Shown here in pieces: positions 1 through 37,411 of a stretch of 64,000 bases of DNA (within the stretch, counting starts at the first letter, position 1; each line of letters starts with the position of its first letter). The notes beneath the pieces were generated by a model, which was not told where the DNA came from, did no database searches, and saw only the letters and a program-made list of their open reading frames with translations. The position numbers and the translations under genes are program-made. Source of the stretch: Timema cristinae (lineage: Eukaryota; Arthropoda; Insecta; Phasmatodea; Timematidae). Where the stretch lies: the NCBI GenBank assembly GCA_039000515.1, contig JBCFYV010000001.1, positions 48,197,978-48,261,977 on the forward strand, read 5' to 3'.

Positions 1-25846
<25,846 letters not shown>

Positions 25847-26028
25847 TGTATTTACATAGAAAGTTTATTATTGTATACTACTTATTTATCAACTATGAGG
25901 TGGAAATTTTTGTATGAAAAGTATTATTCAAAAATTAATTTGAAATTTCAGTTACATATATCTTATTTGTTAAATTTCTTAAGTTATTTATCAATGTGAT
26001 AGTAACATTAATTTATAAAAATCTAGTT

Positions 26029-26074
26029 AATAAAATTAAATAAAAACCATATTTTTTATATGTGTAAAAATAAA
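26029..26074 (+). terminator. Candidate poly(A) signals of C12orf4
   Basis: Three AATAAA hexamers on + (26029-26034, 26039-26044, 26069-26074) lie 183-228 bases after the stop codon in AT-rich sequence. They are the first such cluster downstream of the terminal exon. AT-rich DNA makes chance hexamers common. Confidence 0.5.
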
Positions 26075-26142
26075 GTTATATGATTATGTTTCATTAAATG
26101 AATAAAAACAACATTTAAAGGCCAATTCTTTACTATATTTAT

Positions 26143-26362
26143 ATTTGGAAGAAGGTACAGGAAAGGTGGATAGAAACATATTAAAGGAACAAACACAATA
26201 CGACCTTTACATTGAAAAGGAGACCACTGTTCACACTTTACATTGCTGCCACTGGACAAGGAGGTAATTGCTTCCTCTTGAAGAAAATCAATCACTACCC
26301 CTCAATCCCCTGACCTAGGTTTCATTCTATCAGAACTCATCAGGATGGAGTATGAAAAGCGC
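26143..26362. mobile_element. Partial copy of the hammerhead-bearing MITE
   Basis: Retains the left arm (ATATTTGGAAGAAGGTACAG) and centre of the 18650 element but lacks its right arm. Lies between the two convergent genes' poly(A) signals. Confidence 0.7.
26312..26343 (-). ncRNA. Hammerhead-ribozyme-like core, type B, second copy
   Basis: The boxes CTGATGA, stem II, GAAA, ACCTAGGT and C17 are base-for-base the same as at 18823-18854, although the surrounding element has diverged and lost one arm. Confidence 0.5.
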
Positions 26363-26599
26363 AATGCAACTTTTTAAAGAAGAAACCAAAAAACAAAAGG
26401 GAGAAAAATTAAATTAGTAAAGATCGATAGGACACTCAAATAGGAACGTGTAAAAGGAATAAAATTATCATAGATGATTTAATATGATCTAAAAAGTGTC
26501 TGTATGATAATTTTCAAAATTAACTATTTCATCTTAAGTAAAGATTAATTACAAAATAAAATATAATTAGAGCCTAAAGGCTCCAAAATGTATAATAAG

Positions 26600-26745
26600 A
26601 CGGTGTAGAAACAATGTACAATAATGCAAAGTAATTGATAATGAAGGAAGCTAACCTGAAAGGATAGTAAGGTTAGGAATAGATAGAAAAACACACTTCT
26701 CTCTTCATTTAATCTTAAACTACTAATTATTTCCCTATCACTAAC
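26600..26745 (+). mobile_element. Half copy of the foldback at 30057
   Basis: Shares GTGTAGAAACAATGTACAAT, AAGCTAACCTGAAAGGATAG and CACACTTCTCTCTTCAT with 30060-30190. Confidence 0.55.
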
Positions 26746-26897
26746 ATTTTACAGTGTCTTTACATGGTTCTCTTACATTTCCTGAAAGAGTGTTTACATC
26801 TTAAGGGTGCTGCACTAGGTGCATAAATACAATGGGCTAAGATCCAAATTGAACAATTCTTTGAACTATAAAAATTAAAAAAGTAAATCTAAGTACT

Positions 26898-26903
26898 TTT
26901 ATT
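26898..26903 (-). terminator. Candidate poly(A) signal of the DM4/DM12-like gene
   Basis: AATAAA on the minus strand about 300 bases after the TAA at 27202. Together with the C12orf4 signals it places the two convergent 3' ends about 0.8 kb apart. Confidence 0.4.
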
Positions 26904-27201
26904 AATTTTTTACAATCTAAATGAAAAATTTGTTTTTTAATTTTATCATATATTTTAAGCTTAAGTTAAACAACATAAAATAACTTAATATTTTTCCAAA
27001 TTAATATTTGAACCTTAACTATCTTTTTAATATGCCAAGTTTGCTTATTTGTATGAATTTCACTCTAATAAAAAATGTTCACTTAGCCAGTTAAATTGCA
27101 CATCGACTGCAGCCACCTAAATAGTGTTGTGGATAACATTGTTGATTGCTCTTTAAAAAATAGTGTTATGATTGTGTATGTGAATTAGAGATTAATGTTT
27201 G

Positions 27202-27358
27202 TTAAGTGATGAAGTATTTTCTGAACACGGTAATGAGGTATTGTAGAACCTTAAGACTACTATAAGGGCATTTGTAGTTGCGTCCACACTCTCTCGACCC
27301 ATTAGCTCCGAAATATGCTGCATGATACATTGGCGATGGACTTGCCGAGTTTCCTCCA
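27202..27358 (-). CDS. DM4/DM12-like gene, coding exon 2
   Basis: Begins after the minus-strand acceptor TTTAATGTTTTAG (AG at 27360-27359). One base completes the split Leu codon, then 51 codons to TAA. Carries the second half of the cysteine motif (Y172, G178, C185, Y189, C191). The pairing of motif halves across the intron is the main support. Confidence 0.75.
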
Positions 27359-28325
27359 CTAAAACATTAAATTAAATCTCTTTATGTGGGGATGTTTAGG
27401 ATGTATTTAGATTGGACACCTGTAGACCGACCAATTAAAAAAAAGTTTTTTGATTTGTCAAAATAAATTTATGAATTTTTTTTGCTTTAAATTATATATA
27501 GTTAGTTAATTTTGATTTTAAATTAAGCACTTAATAACTTTTAGTTACAGGCATCATTTAGCACGTGGACTTGTCATCGAGCTCATATGATCTGTTTTAC
27601 TGATAATAAATGGTCTGGATTTTAATCCCACCTGTGTGTACCAATGGTGGCGTTCATGAATGACTACCCGCTCTTTTCCCATGAAAATGTGGGTACACAT
27701 TCTCTAAAATTCCACCTTTCCCATCCTGACATTAGTGTAATTAAATGTTTATTACCCACTTACATATATTAAAATACGGTAAAAAACAGGCAAAATGTAT
27801 GAATTGGGCTGTTTCACAGAATAACTATCACTAGTAAACTTACAGAAACAGATAGAGCAGGGGAAGCGACCACCAACCAAACTTGTTGTAGTCCCTGTGA
27901 GCTTCACAGATGGCCCTGAGGAGGCAGACGTTGTCCTCTGTGATGAACGGAAAGGTCCTCTCCTTAATGTCCGTGTCATGCAGTTTGTTGAGCGCAATGG
28001 GGAGGGCTAGAGAAGCCACAAAACACAACACCACCACAACCAGGAATATAGACTGCCCTACCAGGTTCTGTCGGATGATGGCCGTACTATCGTTGGGGTT
28101 CTCTTTGGACGGCAGGTTGAACGAGAACAGCGGGATGGTGAAGTCCACTGTGGTGTTGAAGATGGACGCATGTTTAAAGTATTCCACTCCTAGTTGGTGT
28201 AAGGCTTGCAACGTGCCTGGTTTAGTCAACACATCTTTCAGATATTGGTTCACCTTGGTCATGTTGGCTTGGGGTTCACTTCGAGCGCAATTTAACACAA
28301 ATAGGCATAGGATAGAGAACCTCAT
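27202..28325 (-). CDS. DM4/DM12-like secreted or membrane protein, two coding exons, 212 aa
   Basis: Coding exons are 28325-27844 and 27358-27202 on the minus strand. The donor is TTTCT|GTAAGT and the acceptor ATGTTTTAG; the split Leu codon (CT + T) keeps the frame to TAA at 27204-27202. The start ATG lies 3 bases after an acceptor (CCCTTACAG), so the 5'UTR is split. The protein shows a signal peptide (residues 1-16), a hydrophobic segment (about 92-112) and a cysteine pattern C134-x5-C140-E and Y172..A..G178..C185-x3-Y189-x-C191. That pattern is the DM4/DM12 signature (CLLRAICEAH; YHAAYFGANG). DM4/DM12 proteins are arthropod-specific, of unknown biochemical function. No ortholog name is assigned. 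The gene converges on C12orf4. Confidence 0.75.
27551..27785 (+). mobile_element. SINE, family 1, old copy
   Basis: Decayed head (TTAGCACGTGGACTTGTCAT), B box remnant GGATTTTAATCCCACC, body GAAAATGTGGGTACACATTC. Lies in the intron between the two coding exons' acceptor and donor of the minus-strand gene. Confidence 0.55.
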
Positions 28326-28328
28326 TTT
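27844..28328 (-). CDS. DM4/DM12-like gene, coding exon 1
   Basis: Minus-strand exon with the acceptor AG at 28330-28329 and donor GT at 27843-27842. Encodes residues 1-160 and two bases of codon 161: signal peptide, N-glycosylation sequons (NMT near 21, NTT near 57), membrane segment and the first Cys pair. Splicing must be used, since read-through gives a stop straight after the exon. Confidence 0.75.
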
Positions 28329-28482
28329 CTGTAAGGGAATAATAAGAGCATTGCTTAGAATACAAGTTAAAAAAAATTTCTACACCACTACCAACTTTCT
28401 AGAAAACATTGAGGGAAGAAAGGGGGGTCAATGCTTATAAACATTTCTAAGTAAACAGTTGTTTGCACTATCCAAATTATGC

Positions 28483-28524
<42 letters not shown>

Positions 28525-28677
28525 AATAATTACATAAAGAGGTTAGTTAGTCTTCTTATGTTTTTTTAGTGCCATGTCTTACTGCCCTTTCTGGTTGTAC
28601 ACATGTGTAGGCTACTAATTAAGTAAATGTGTTAGAGGTGAGTAAGGTTTAATCTAGAGGATATATACCCAAAGGTA
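28483..28677 (-). mobile_element. SINE, family 1, 3' part with (ATT)n tail
   Basis: Minus-strand end block GTGCCATGTCTTACTGCCC, then GTACACATGTGTAGGCTACT and TAAATGTGTTAGAGG. The (AAT)n at 28483-28519 is separated from the end by about 50 bp. Confidence 0.55.
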
Positions 28678-29654
28678 GTATTAGAGTTGATGGCATCCAA
28701 ATCAAATACAAAAATTGTCTCTCTTAAAAAAATTTCTTTAAAATTCAGTTGAATTCCTATCTTAGTACTTAAACTGGCTACTCATTATAATACTGGTTAC
28801 AAAATAATAATAAGATTTGATTCATGGTAAGACTTTATATAATATAAAAAAGCAACAATATTGTTTTATGACTAAAGCCGGGATTTTTATGTAATTACAT
28901 ATTTTAATCCACCAGTTAGAAATGTGAACGGTGAATTGTCACCTAATTAGGTTGTTTGGGACTGTATTTTCAGTTTTCATATACTTTTATTTTTATTGTG
29001 GAATTATTTTTATGTATTTTTGCAGGAAAATACTTTTATGATGTGACACTAATTTTCAGGCATCCAGTAGTTTCATAAATAAATGCGTCCAATGAAGGGA
29101 TGACAGTGAGCAAATTAAGTTAGGTAAGCTGACTTATCATAGAGGATTACAGTTTGAGTATGATATTTCTTATGCTCTGAAAGGGAGAGAAGAGGCATTG
29201 CCAGATAGTGGCCATATAAGCACATCCCTCATGTGGTGTGTCAGTTTGTAAACACAAGTCCACAAATTGTAAAACAATAATTATTTGTTTTAATTAGTTC
29301 ATTTTCCCATTGTTCTTTGGTATAGAGACGAAATAGATATAAAATGACAGGGCAAAGAAAAAATTACCAAAATCAATCAAGGAAATGTCATTTTAAGTTT
29401 TTTGTCCCTCACAATACAGCCTGTAAAACTGTCTTTGAAAGTCAAACAAGACCAAACGTTTATATATGATATACGTGTAAGTGTAATACAAACATTTAGC
29501 CTTGAACAAAAAAAAAAAAAAATCTAGGAAATTGAATTTTTTTTTTATATGGTCTGACATTCACTTGTTTACAAAGAGCCGACAACAGTGGAGGTTTAAT
29601 TGAAAGTTTGTGGTATTTGAAAGAAGGTCATGCTCCATGTTTTCACATTATTAC

Positions 29655-31469
29655 TAGGGATCCCCGAGCTTGGTTTTTTCATATGAGTCAAACTCTATTC
29701 AAGTATTTCTAAAAGCTCCCAAGTTTGAGTATAGTCATAATTTTAAAATGTTAAGAATATGGATATTATGTTTATTTTAAATGTAAATATCACATCTTTA
29801 TGATTTGAGATTTTAAAAATATAATTTATTTAAATACATGTTCTTAAAATATGAATGACACTCATTTTATAAATAGTAAATACTTTTGGAAAAACAAGCT
29901 AAGAAATGGAAATGTCAGTTTTTAAATTTGAAATAACACTTAAAGAAACACAATTCAAAAATAAGAACAACACTCAAATAAAACATAATTACACTAACAA
30001 TTATAAAAATAAATTTAATAAAATTGATAATTGCATGATGGCTTGGAAATGTATAACACTACAGTGTAGAAACACTGTACAATAATGTAAGGTAAGTGAT
30101 GGTGAAGGAAGACATCTTGAAAGGATAGTTAGGTTAGGACTAGAGAGGAACAAACACACTTTTCTCTTCATGTCTTCTTAAACTTTTACACTTCCCACTT
30201 CTTCAAACCTCCACAGTTACACATTGTTTTGAATTTTCAGAAATATTACTTTTTCATTCATGTGTCTTCATATGAAAAATAAATATTTCCTAAAATTCAA
30301 AACAATGTGCAACTGTGGAAGTTTGAAGAATTGGGAAATGTAAAAATGTAGAAAGAAATAGAGAATTGTGTTTGTTTATATCTATGTCTAGCCTTACTCT
30401 TCTTTCAGGTTGGCTTCCTTCACTATCACTTACTTTACATCACTGTACAGTGTTTCTTCACTGTCTTGTTAAAAAAAGTTAGTAAAATTGCTGTTTCAAT
30501 AAGCTAGTATTTCTCCAAAATCTACTTCAGTAACTTAATTTACCCAATAAGAAAACGTAAGAATCTTAAACAGCTAGAAATTTGAAAAGTTTCATATTTT
30601 GTTTATTATTTATTTCTTAGTGTAATTGTGCATGATCATGTAGTATGTTCTAGTTCCATTCCTCCATGTGCAGTTACACATGCGTGTTGTGTGAGCTCTC
30701 GCTAAACATGATCTTATTGAGAACTATATTTCAATTCAATTTTTAATGCTTATAAAAGTTGATGTCCATACTTTAAAATTAAAAATAATATGACTAAAAT
30801 AATATTTTTAACAAGCAATATAATATAGTAAATGCTTTTTAATATAAATGTGGTAAGTTTGATTAAAATATTTAATGCAATAAGTAAGATCAACATTGAT
30901 TTTAGACGGGTTAACCAACATAACTCTCTAACTAAATAGCAACTAAACTAGTGCTAGTTTTTTCGTTAAACATATTAAATTAATACGAGTTTTAAATATC
31001 TTAAAAGTTCGAAAACATTCAATATAATAATATATTCTTGATAAATATTTTTAATCTATCAGAAATTATTATTTTAGAAAGGTACCAGGTAAAAAGAATC
31101 ATTCAATTACTTAGAAATCTGTTTAACTAGTTTTATTTTCATTACCTTGTCATGGCAATACAAGTAAACAACTTCAAAATGGACGACAATATTGAATAAG
31201 TTTGCTGGTCAAAATTGGTTTCAACGCTCTATTATGTTATTATTGATATTAATTTTAACAATGCATTAAGTAACCAAATGATTTATAAGTGGAAATGTCG
31301 ATATTATCTAAATTAAATAGCCTATACTTACTATTGCGTTTTAAAAATTGATAATCAAGTAAGTCAAGTGGAAGCTCGAAAATGATGAACCTACAAAACT
31401 TTTGATCTCGATGTCGAGCTTAAATGAAGAGCTCAGCTCGCTCGAAATCCGAGTACTTGCAGAACCCTA
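29655..31469. mobile_element. Non-autonomous hAT element, about 1.8 kb
   Basis: Ends TAGGGATCC and GAACCCTA (TAGGGTTC reversed) are flanked by ATTATTAC (29647-29654) and ATTATTAA (31470-31477), a 7/8 match to an 8-bp duplication. Contains a foldback at 30057-30472. No transposase frame. Confidence 0.7.
30057..30472. repeat. Foldback element nested in the hAT element
   Basis: CAGTGTAGAAACACTGTACA and GTAAGTGATGGTGAAGGAAG at the left recur inverted at the right (CTTCCTTCACTATCACTTAC, TGTACAGTGTTTCTTCACTG). The centre contains TTTTGAATTTTCAGAAATAT and its inverse. Confidence 0.75.
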
Positions 31470-31514
31470 ATTATTAACTTTTTTTTTACTATCTATTACC
31501 AATGATGATACATA

Positions 31515-31935
31515 CAGGGTGTCTACCATCCGGGAAAATCATGGAAAACGGGAATTAGCCGGGAATTTGAAGTGATCGGGAAAAAACGGGAATTAGCCGG
31601 GAATTAGGTAAATCACAATAAAAATCCGGGAAAATGATATACAGTAATCATTAAATCAGTAAATTATGTCATTTTTTGTTTGTTTGTAGCTGTGTAATAT
31701 ATTTTTAATTCCTAGTAAACCATTTTAATACAAATTTTTAAAAATCATTCAAATTTTACATCTTACTATTATTTATAAAAAGATTAATAGAAAAACGAGG
31801 GTGGAAAATGGCGGGGGGGGGGGGGAGATAGAAGGATGTGATATACTTTTTTTTAGTCGGGAATTTTAGGAAATGATCAGGGGAAATCAGGGAAAAGGTC
31901 GGGGATTTCATTGGTCAAGTTGAGTAGACACCATG
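31515..31935. mobile_element. Repeat with CAGGGTGTCTAC inverted ends
   Basis: Left CAGGGTGTCTACC and right GTAGACACCATG are near-perfect inverses. Interior has reiterated CGGGAATTAGCCGGGAATT and a 13-base poly-G (about 31813). This GGTGTCTAC...CGGGAAAA layout is a common interspersed repeat in insects; superfamily not assigned. Confidence 0.6.
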
Positions 31936-32333
31936 TACATATCTATGTACATATTTTGTAGGGTAATACTAATTAAACAATAACACAACTAAATAAACAC
32001 ACACTTGAAACAAAAACTAGGGAAATGTGAGAGCAATGAATACCATGGACATGCACATGGAATTAGAATAATTAATAAATATTTTTAGCCAAAAAAAACT
32101 GGCGCCCTAAAATATTAACTTTACAGCCGTTGAAACAAGACTTATTGTTGCTACATCACACAAAGAGCACAGCTTATATTACTAACACCTATGACCATTC
32201 TGATTACAATTGACTGCTGGTTATCCAAAGTCTAGCTTAGTGTTTCCATGCACCAGGTGGGATACAAACCAGGCACGCTAATGAGTGGTCAATTCAAGCC
32301 AGGCTCAACATATAATAACTTTACCGAACTTAC

Positions 32334-32427
32334 CTTCTGGCTGTTTGTTGAAACCCACTCGATGTTGACTTTGTAATAGCTATAATCGTCTTATGAGTGT
32401 AATGGTGACCAACAAACAATTCTAACT
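32334..32427 (-). promoter_or_regulatory. Likely non-coding first exon and start site of the DM4/DM12-like gene
   Basis: The minus strand carries a strong donor CAGAAG|GTAAGTT at 32334/32333, and the coding exon at 28328 starts with an acceptor just before its ATG, so an upstream 5'UTR exon is needed. About 94 bases upstream the minus strand reads GTTCAGTT, an arthropod initiator match (TCAGTT, A at 32427). No TATA box was seen. The link across a 4-kb intron is inferred. Confidence 0.45.
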
Positions 32428-32770
32428 GAACATTACTGGTTCATTGGTGAGAGAGCACCACTTCTGAATAACAGACCTCGGTGAGAACCGTTCTTTGCAA
32501 CAGACAGCTCATTATCATATTCAAATATTCTATTCATTTGGTTGTGTTGAACTGTTGAGTTGCTAAGAACTGTGATAGATGTTTATGGCTCTTTAGCTTG
32601 TTTGTACAAACTTAGCAAACAATTAGAAACAATATGGGATATAATGTGCGCTTACAGTTAAGTAACCAGTTTTACTTTCTTGCAGCTTCTTTGAGAAAGG
32701 GAATATTGTGAGTGTCACAAAAATCTATTTTGAGACTATGATAAATGTTGATGGGATAAAACAAGTTAAT

Positions 32771-33925
32771 AATAGGGATAGGATGTAATGAGATGGACTG
32801 GATTGAACTAGCTCAAGATAGGGATAGGGTGTAATGAGGTGGACTGGATAGAACTAGCTCAAGATAGGGATAGGGTGTAATGAGGTGGACTGGATAGAAC
32901 TAGCTCAAGATAGGGATAGGGTGTAATGAGGTGGACTGGATAGAACTAGCTCAAGATAGGGATAGGGTGTAATGAGGTGGACTGGATAGAACTATCTCAA
33001 GATAGGGATAGGGTGTAATGAGGTGGACTGGATAGAACTAGCTCAAGAGAGGGTGTAATGAGGTGGACTGGATAGAACTAGCTCAAGATAGGGACAGGGT
33101 GTAATGTGGTGGACTGGATAGAACTAGCTCAAGATAGGGATAGGGTGTAATGAGGTGGACTGGATAGAACTAGTTCAAGATAGGGATAGGGTGTAATGAG
33201 GTGGACTGGATAGAACTATCTCAAAATAGGGATAGGGTGTAATGAGGTGGACTGGATAGAACTATCTCATAATAGGGATAGGGTGTAATGAGGTGGACTG
33301 GATAGAACTATCTCAAAATAGGGATAGGGTGTAATGAGGTGGACTGGATAGAACTATCTCAAAATAGGGATAGGGTGTAATGAGATGGACTGGATAGAAC
33401 TAGCTCAAGATAGGGATAGGGTGTAATGAGGTGGACTGGATAGAACTAGCTCAAGAGAGGGTGTAATGAGGTGGACTGGATAGAACTAGCTCAAGATAGG
33501 GATAGGGTGTAATGAGGTGGATTGGATAGAACTAGCTCAAGATAGGGATAAGGTATAATGAGATGGACTGAATAGAACTAGCTCAAGATAAGGACAAGGT
33601 ATAATGAGATGGACTGGATAGAACTAGCTCAAGATAGGGATAGGGTGTAATGAGGTGGACTGGATAGAACTAGCTCTAGATAGGGATAAGGTGTAATGAT
33701 GTGGACTGGATAGAACTAGATCAAGATAAGGACAAGGTATAATGAGATGGACTGGATATAACTAGGTCAAGATAGGGATAAGGTATAATGAGATGGACTG
33801 GATAGAACTAGCTCAAGATAAGGACAAGGTATAATGAGGTGGACTGGATAGAACTAGCTCAAGATAGGTATATGGTGTAATGAGGTGGACTGGATATAAC
33901 TAGCTCAAGATAGAGATAGATGGTG
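32771..33925. repeat. 46-bp minisatellite, about 25 copies
   Basis: Unit GATAGGGATAGGGTGTAATG + AGGTGGACTGGATAGAACTA + GCTCAA. Some copies lose a 10-bp block (near 33047 and 33453). The 3' third is more diverged (GATAAGGACAAGGTATAATG variants). No open frame. Confidence 0.95.
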
Positions 33926-35590
33926 TACTTTTGTAAGTGCAGGAATGAACTAAGTTCTAGTAATCTAGCGCCACAAAGTAAGTAACTATGCAGACGGAGC
34001 CAATATTATGTTTCTTCATGAATCTACGATTGTCTCATTTATAAAATCAAAACTACTAAATCTATTATAATTTTTATAATATTAAAAGCTAAGGGATGTG
34101 CCTCACTGATGAAGTTGTTTAAGGCGTTAGATCCACCACTGACAGGAAGTTGAGGCTCGTATCCTGGTATATTCTGAGGTGGGTTATACAAATAAGATTT
34201 TCTCTGAGCTATCTTTTGCTTATAAGTATTGTGTTTTATGTCCAATTCATCAAATATTAATAAAAATACAAACTGTAGCGCTGGAACAATAATGTGTTTA
34301 AGATTCCATTTTGTTTATGTGAGTGGGGTAATTATGGAAGGGAGGACCAGAGAAATCATTCATACGTTTAACATTCTGATGGAAAAACGTCTTGCAGGTC
34401 TTAAAATAATAAATCCATGTTGGATGGTTCATGACGTCACATGCCACGAAAATAGTCGGCTGTAGCCGACACACAGTAACTGTGGATTCACACGTTCACC
34501 TAAACTAGTGCAGAGCAGAAACATGATCATGTGATGAGCTTCAAGCCAATCACAAGATTTCCACCTAATCAGCGCGAGCTATTCCGCACAAGTTCAACTA
34601 ATCTATACTTTGTCCGTTCTGCATGAGATCTTCGGCACACAGCACAGGAGAACCAATCAAATCTCAGAACCAACCATCTCTAATCAGTGCTCACGCACAT
34701 TTGACGATAATTTAAAACATCCATCGGGAAAATGTTCTAAAATATATGTTTATCCAATAGAAAATAAAATAGGTTGCTAGTAAGCTGTTTATATTTAGCG
34801 TTGCAATGCATCATGGGTCAACATACAGTATGAGAATTACTGCGCCACTGAGGCAGAACCTGCTCTCTATTTTTGGCTAATATGGGAATCAAGTGTTACT
34901 CAGACGACCACCAATTTATAAACACGCGTCTTACTACCTGCTCAGGCTCTACGCTATGTACTAATTACGTTCATGAACTAAGGTTGAGAAAGTTTTAATT
35001 CAGAGGAAGTGTACCCACATTTGCGTGGTGTCAAAGTGAAACTCAATTTTGGAAAACCACCCTGAATATACCAGCTAGGTATTTTAATCCCGATCCCCCT
35101 GTCATTGGCAGTCTAGTCTAAGGTGAGACGTACGCCTGAGACCAAGCAGTCGCTGAACCAGGTAATGTAATGTTTGTTGAATAGGAGAGGCGGAGGGTTA
35201 TAGACGTATCTAACTAACATTATCTGAAACCATAATGAGACTCTTTGTCAAGTTAGCCATATTTGGTCATCACAGTGCCTTCTGGATCTATTAGCACCTG
35301 AAATTCTCCAAAATGAAGCCGAAACAATTGCACCGCACTGCACTGCCACTGGATGGAAAGTCAATGCCGTGAGCACGATCAACGTTCATATGATGTCAAG
35401 AAACCTTGTATGATCAGAATTCATTTAATATAACATAACTCTAGCAAAACACAGACAATGAATGTGGACTGTTTGTGAACAAGGTGTTCACTAAAATGGA
35501 ACTCCAGCAGTTAGGCTGCAATTACCTGCCGTAAGAGCTGCAAAAAAAAAGTGTCCGGATGGCCGTGTTGATTGGCTGACAGGAACGTGA
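33926..35590. other. Spacer between two minisatellites
   Basis: Holds the SINE at 34923-35163. At 34436-34900 a non-repetitive, moderately GC-rich stretch has no recognised gene. Short frames at 34039-34465 show nothing. Confidence 0.5.
34923..35163 (-). mobile_element. SINE, family 1, full-length
   Basis: Minus strand: 3' end ACGCGTCTTACTACCTGCTC at the left, body AAAACCACCCTGAATATACC, tRNA-like head region to about 35163. The B box is decayed. Confidence 0.7.
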
Positions 35591-35596
35591 TACCCT

Positions 35597-36685
35597 CCAC
35601 TTGAGTCTTGAAGGTGATACAAAGGTGCCTCTCCACTTGAGTCTTTAAGGTGATACAAAGGTACCTCTCCACTTGAGTCTTTAAGGTGATACAAAGGTGC
35701 CTCTTCACTTGAGTCTTGAAGGTGATACAAAGGTGCCTCTCCACTTGAGTCTTTAAGGTGATACAAAGGTACCTCTCCACTTGAGTCTTTAAGGTGATAC
35801 AAAGGTGCCTCTCCACTTGAGTCTTTAAGGTGATACAAAGGTACCTCTCCACTTGAGTCTTTAAGGTGATACAAAGGTGCCTCTTCACTTGAGTCTTTAA
35901 GGTGATACAAAGGTGCCTCTTCACTTGAGTCTTGAAGGTGATACAAAGGTGCCTCTCCACTTGAGTCTTTAAGGTGATACAAAGGTGCCTCTCCACTTGA
36001 GTCTTGAAGGTGATACAAAGGTGCCTCTCCACTTGAGTCTTTAAGGTGATACAAAGGTACCTCTCCACTTGAGTCTTTAAGGTGATACAAAGGTGCCTCT
36101 TCACTTGAGTCTTTAAGGTGATACAAAGGTGCCTCTCCACTTGAGTCTTTAAGGTGATACAAAGGTGCCTCTCCACTTGAGTCTTTAAGGTGATACAAAG
36201 GTGCCTCTCCACTTGAGTCTTTAAGGTGATATAAAGGTACCTCTCCACTTGAGTCTTTAAGGTGATATAAAGGTGCCTCTTCACTCGAGTCTTTAAGATG
36301 ATACAAAGGTGCCTCTTCACTTGAGTCTTGGAGGTGATACAAAGGTGCCTCTTCACTTGAGTCTTTAAGATGATACAAAGGTGCCTCTCCACTTGAGTCT
36401 TGGAGGTGATACAAAGGTGCCTCTCCACTTGAGTCTTGGAGGTGATACAAAGGTGCCTCTCCACTTGAGTCTTTAAGGGGATACAAAGGTGCCTCTCCAC
36501 TTGAGTCTTTAAGGTGATACAAAGGTACCTCTCCACTTGAGTCTTTAAGGTGATATAAAGGTACCTCTCCACTTGAGTCTTTAAGGTGATATAAAGGTGC
36601 CTCTTCACTCGAGTCTTTAAGATGATACAAAGGTGCCTCTCCACTTGAGTCTTGGAGGTGATACAAAGGTGCCTCTTCACTTGAG
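35597..36685 (-). repeat. 36-bp minisatellite, about 30 copies, open in two minus-strand frames
   Basis: The unit (minus strand) is a multiple of three and lacks stops in two frames. One frame, 36711-35491, gives 406 codons of a 12-residue repeat EAPLYHLKDSSG; another gives 398 codons of VERHLCITLKTQ. Variation among copies includes both synonymous and replacement changes. No splice signals, Kozak context or neighbouring exons support translation, so I call it a minisatellite. Confidence 0.9.
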
Positions 36686-36689
36686 ACGA

Positions 36690-37411
36690 ATGAGCATGCG
36701 CACACACTCATAACTCATAAGGAGGGAATTTTCTGTCACGAAAGGTCACGTGTGCTCGTGTTGCAAGGATGGATCCAGGATTTGTTGTCGAGGGGAGCAA
36801 TTGGTTTACTTAAGGATCCTTCGAGTAATGGTAATAAATCAAGATCTTAATTTTCAATTATTTTAATAATAATAAAACTGTTAGTGTCTCCCTTAGACAA
36901 CTCTCACCTCGCATCAACTTTAAGTGAAGTGAATCGTGATGGCTTCCATTTAAAAATACACGCCAAGAACCGTTACGTTACTTAACGTAAACGTAAGTTG
37001 ACCGAGATCCTGGATTCTACTGGCTCCCAGATTTTATTAGATCGTGAGCATTTACCTTATGATAGCTCGGAGACCTGCGTCGTCGACGTCCGTTGAGTCT
37101 GATATTTAAAGATTCCATCTTGACCGAAGGAATTTAATATATTAGTCAAATGATCCCGTCGGGGTGATAGCGGTGGTGGTTCCTGAAGTTATCCCCCAAA
37201 TCCCAGAGGTGGTAACACCTACCCACCCATTTGTCACCGGGTGGAGGTGCGACCTTCAGAGGTACCCACTAATGAGCCATTACCATAGATTTGCATGTGT
37301 TTGAAGAGCGGGGATTAGTTCATCCCGGCGCGTGTGAGCGCAGTGGTGGCGGCCTGTCAACCTGGGGAGTGTCTCTCGAGACGGGTCCATTACTCTCCTG
37401 TCAGAGGGTTA
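36690..37411. other. GC-richer unique block between minisatellites
   Basis: Higher GC with phrases such as GGTGATAGCGGTGGTGGTTC and CACCGGGTGGAGGTGCGACC, resembling the untranslated part of a non-LTR retrotransposon. No open frame over 60 codons and no domain seen. Confidence 0.3.

Larger units (their letters stand above)
28329..32333 (-). other. Presumed 5' intron of the DM4/DM12-like gene
   Basis: Contains the SINE fragment, the hAT element 29655-31469 and the repeat 31515-31935. No further exon was recognised on either strand. Confidence 0.45.

Noticed and set aside
35511..36707. Second long minus-strand frame (398 codons, VERHLCITLKTQ unit) in the 36-bp array
   Set aside because: Same repeat read in a neighbouring frame; two open frames in a stop-free unit are expected and are not evidence for a protein.
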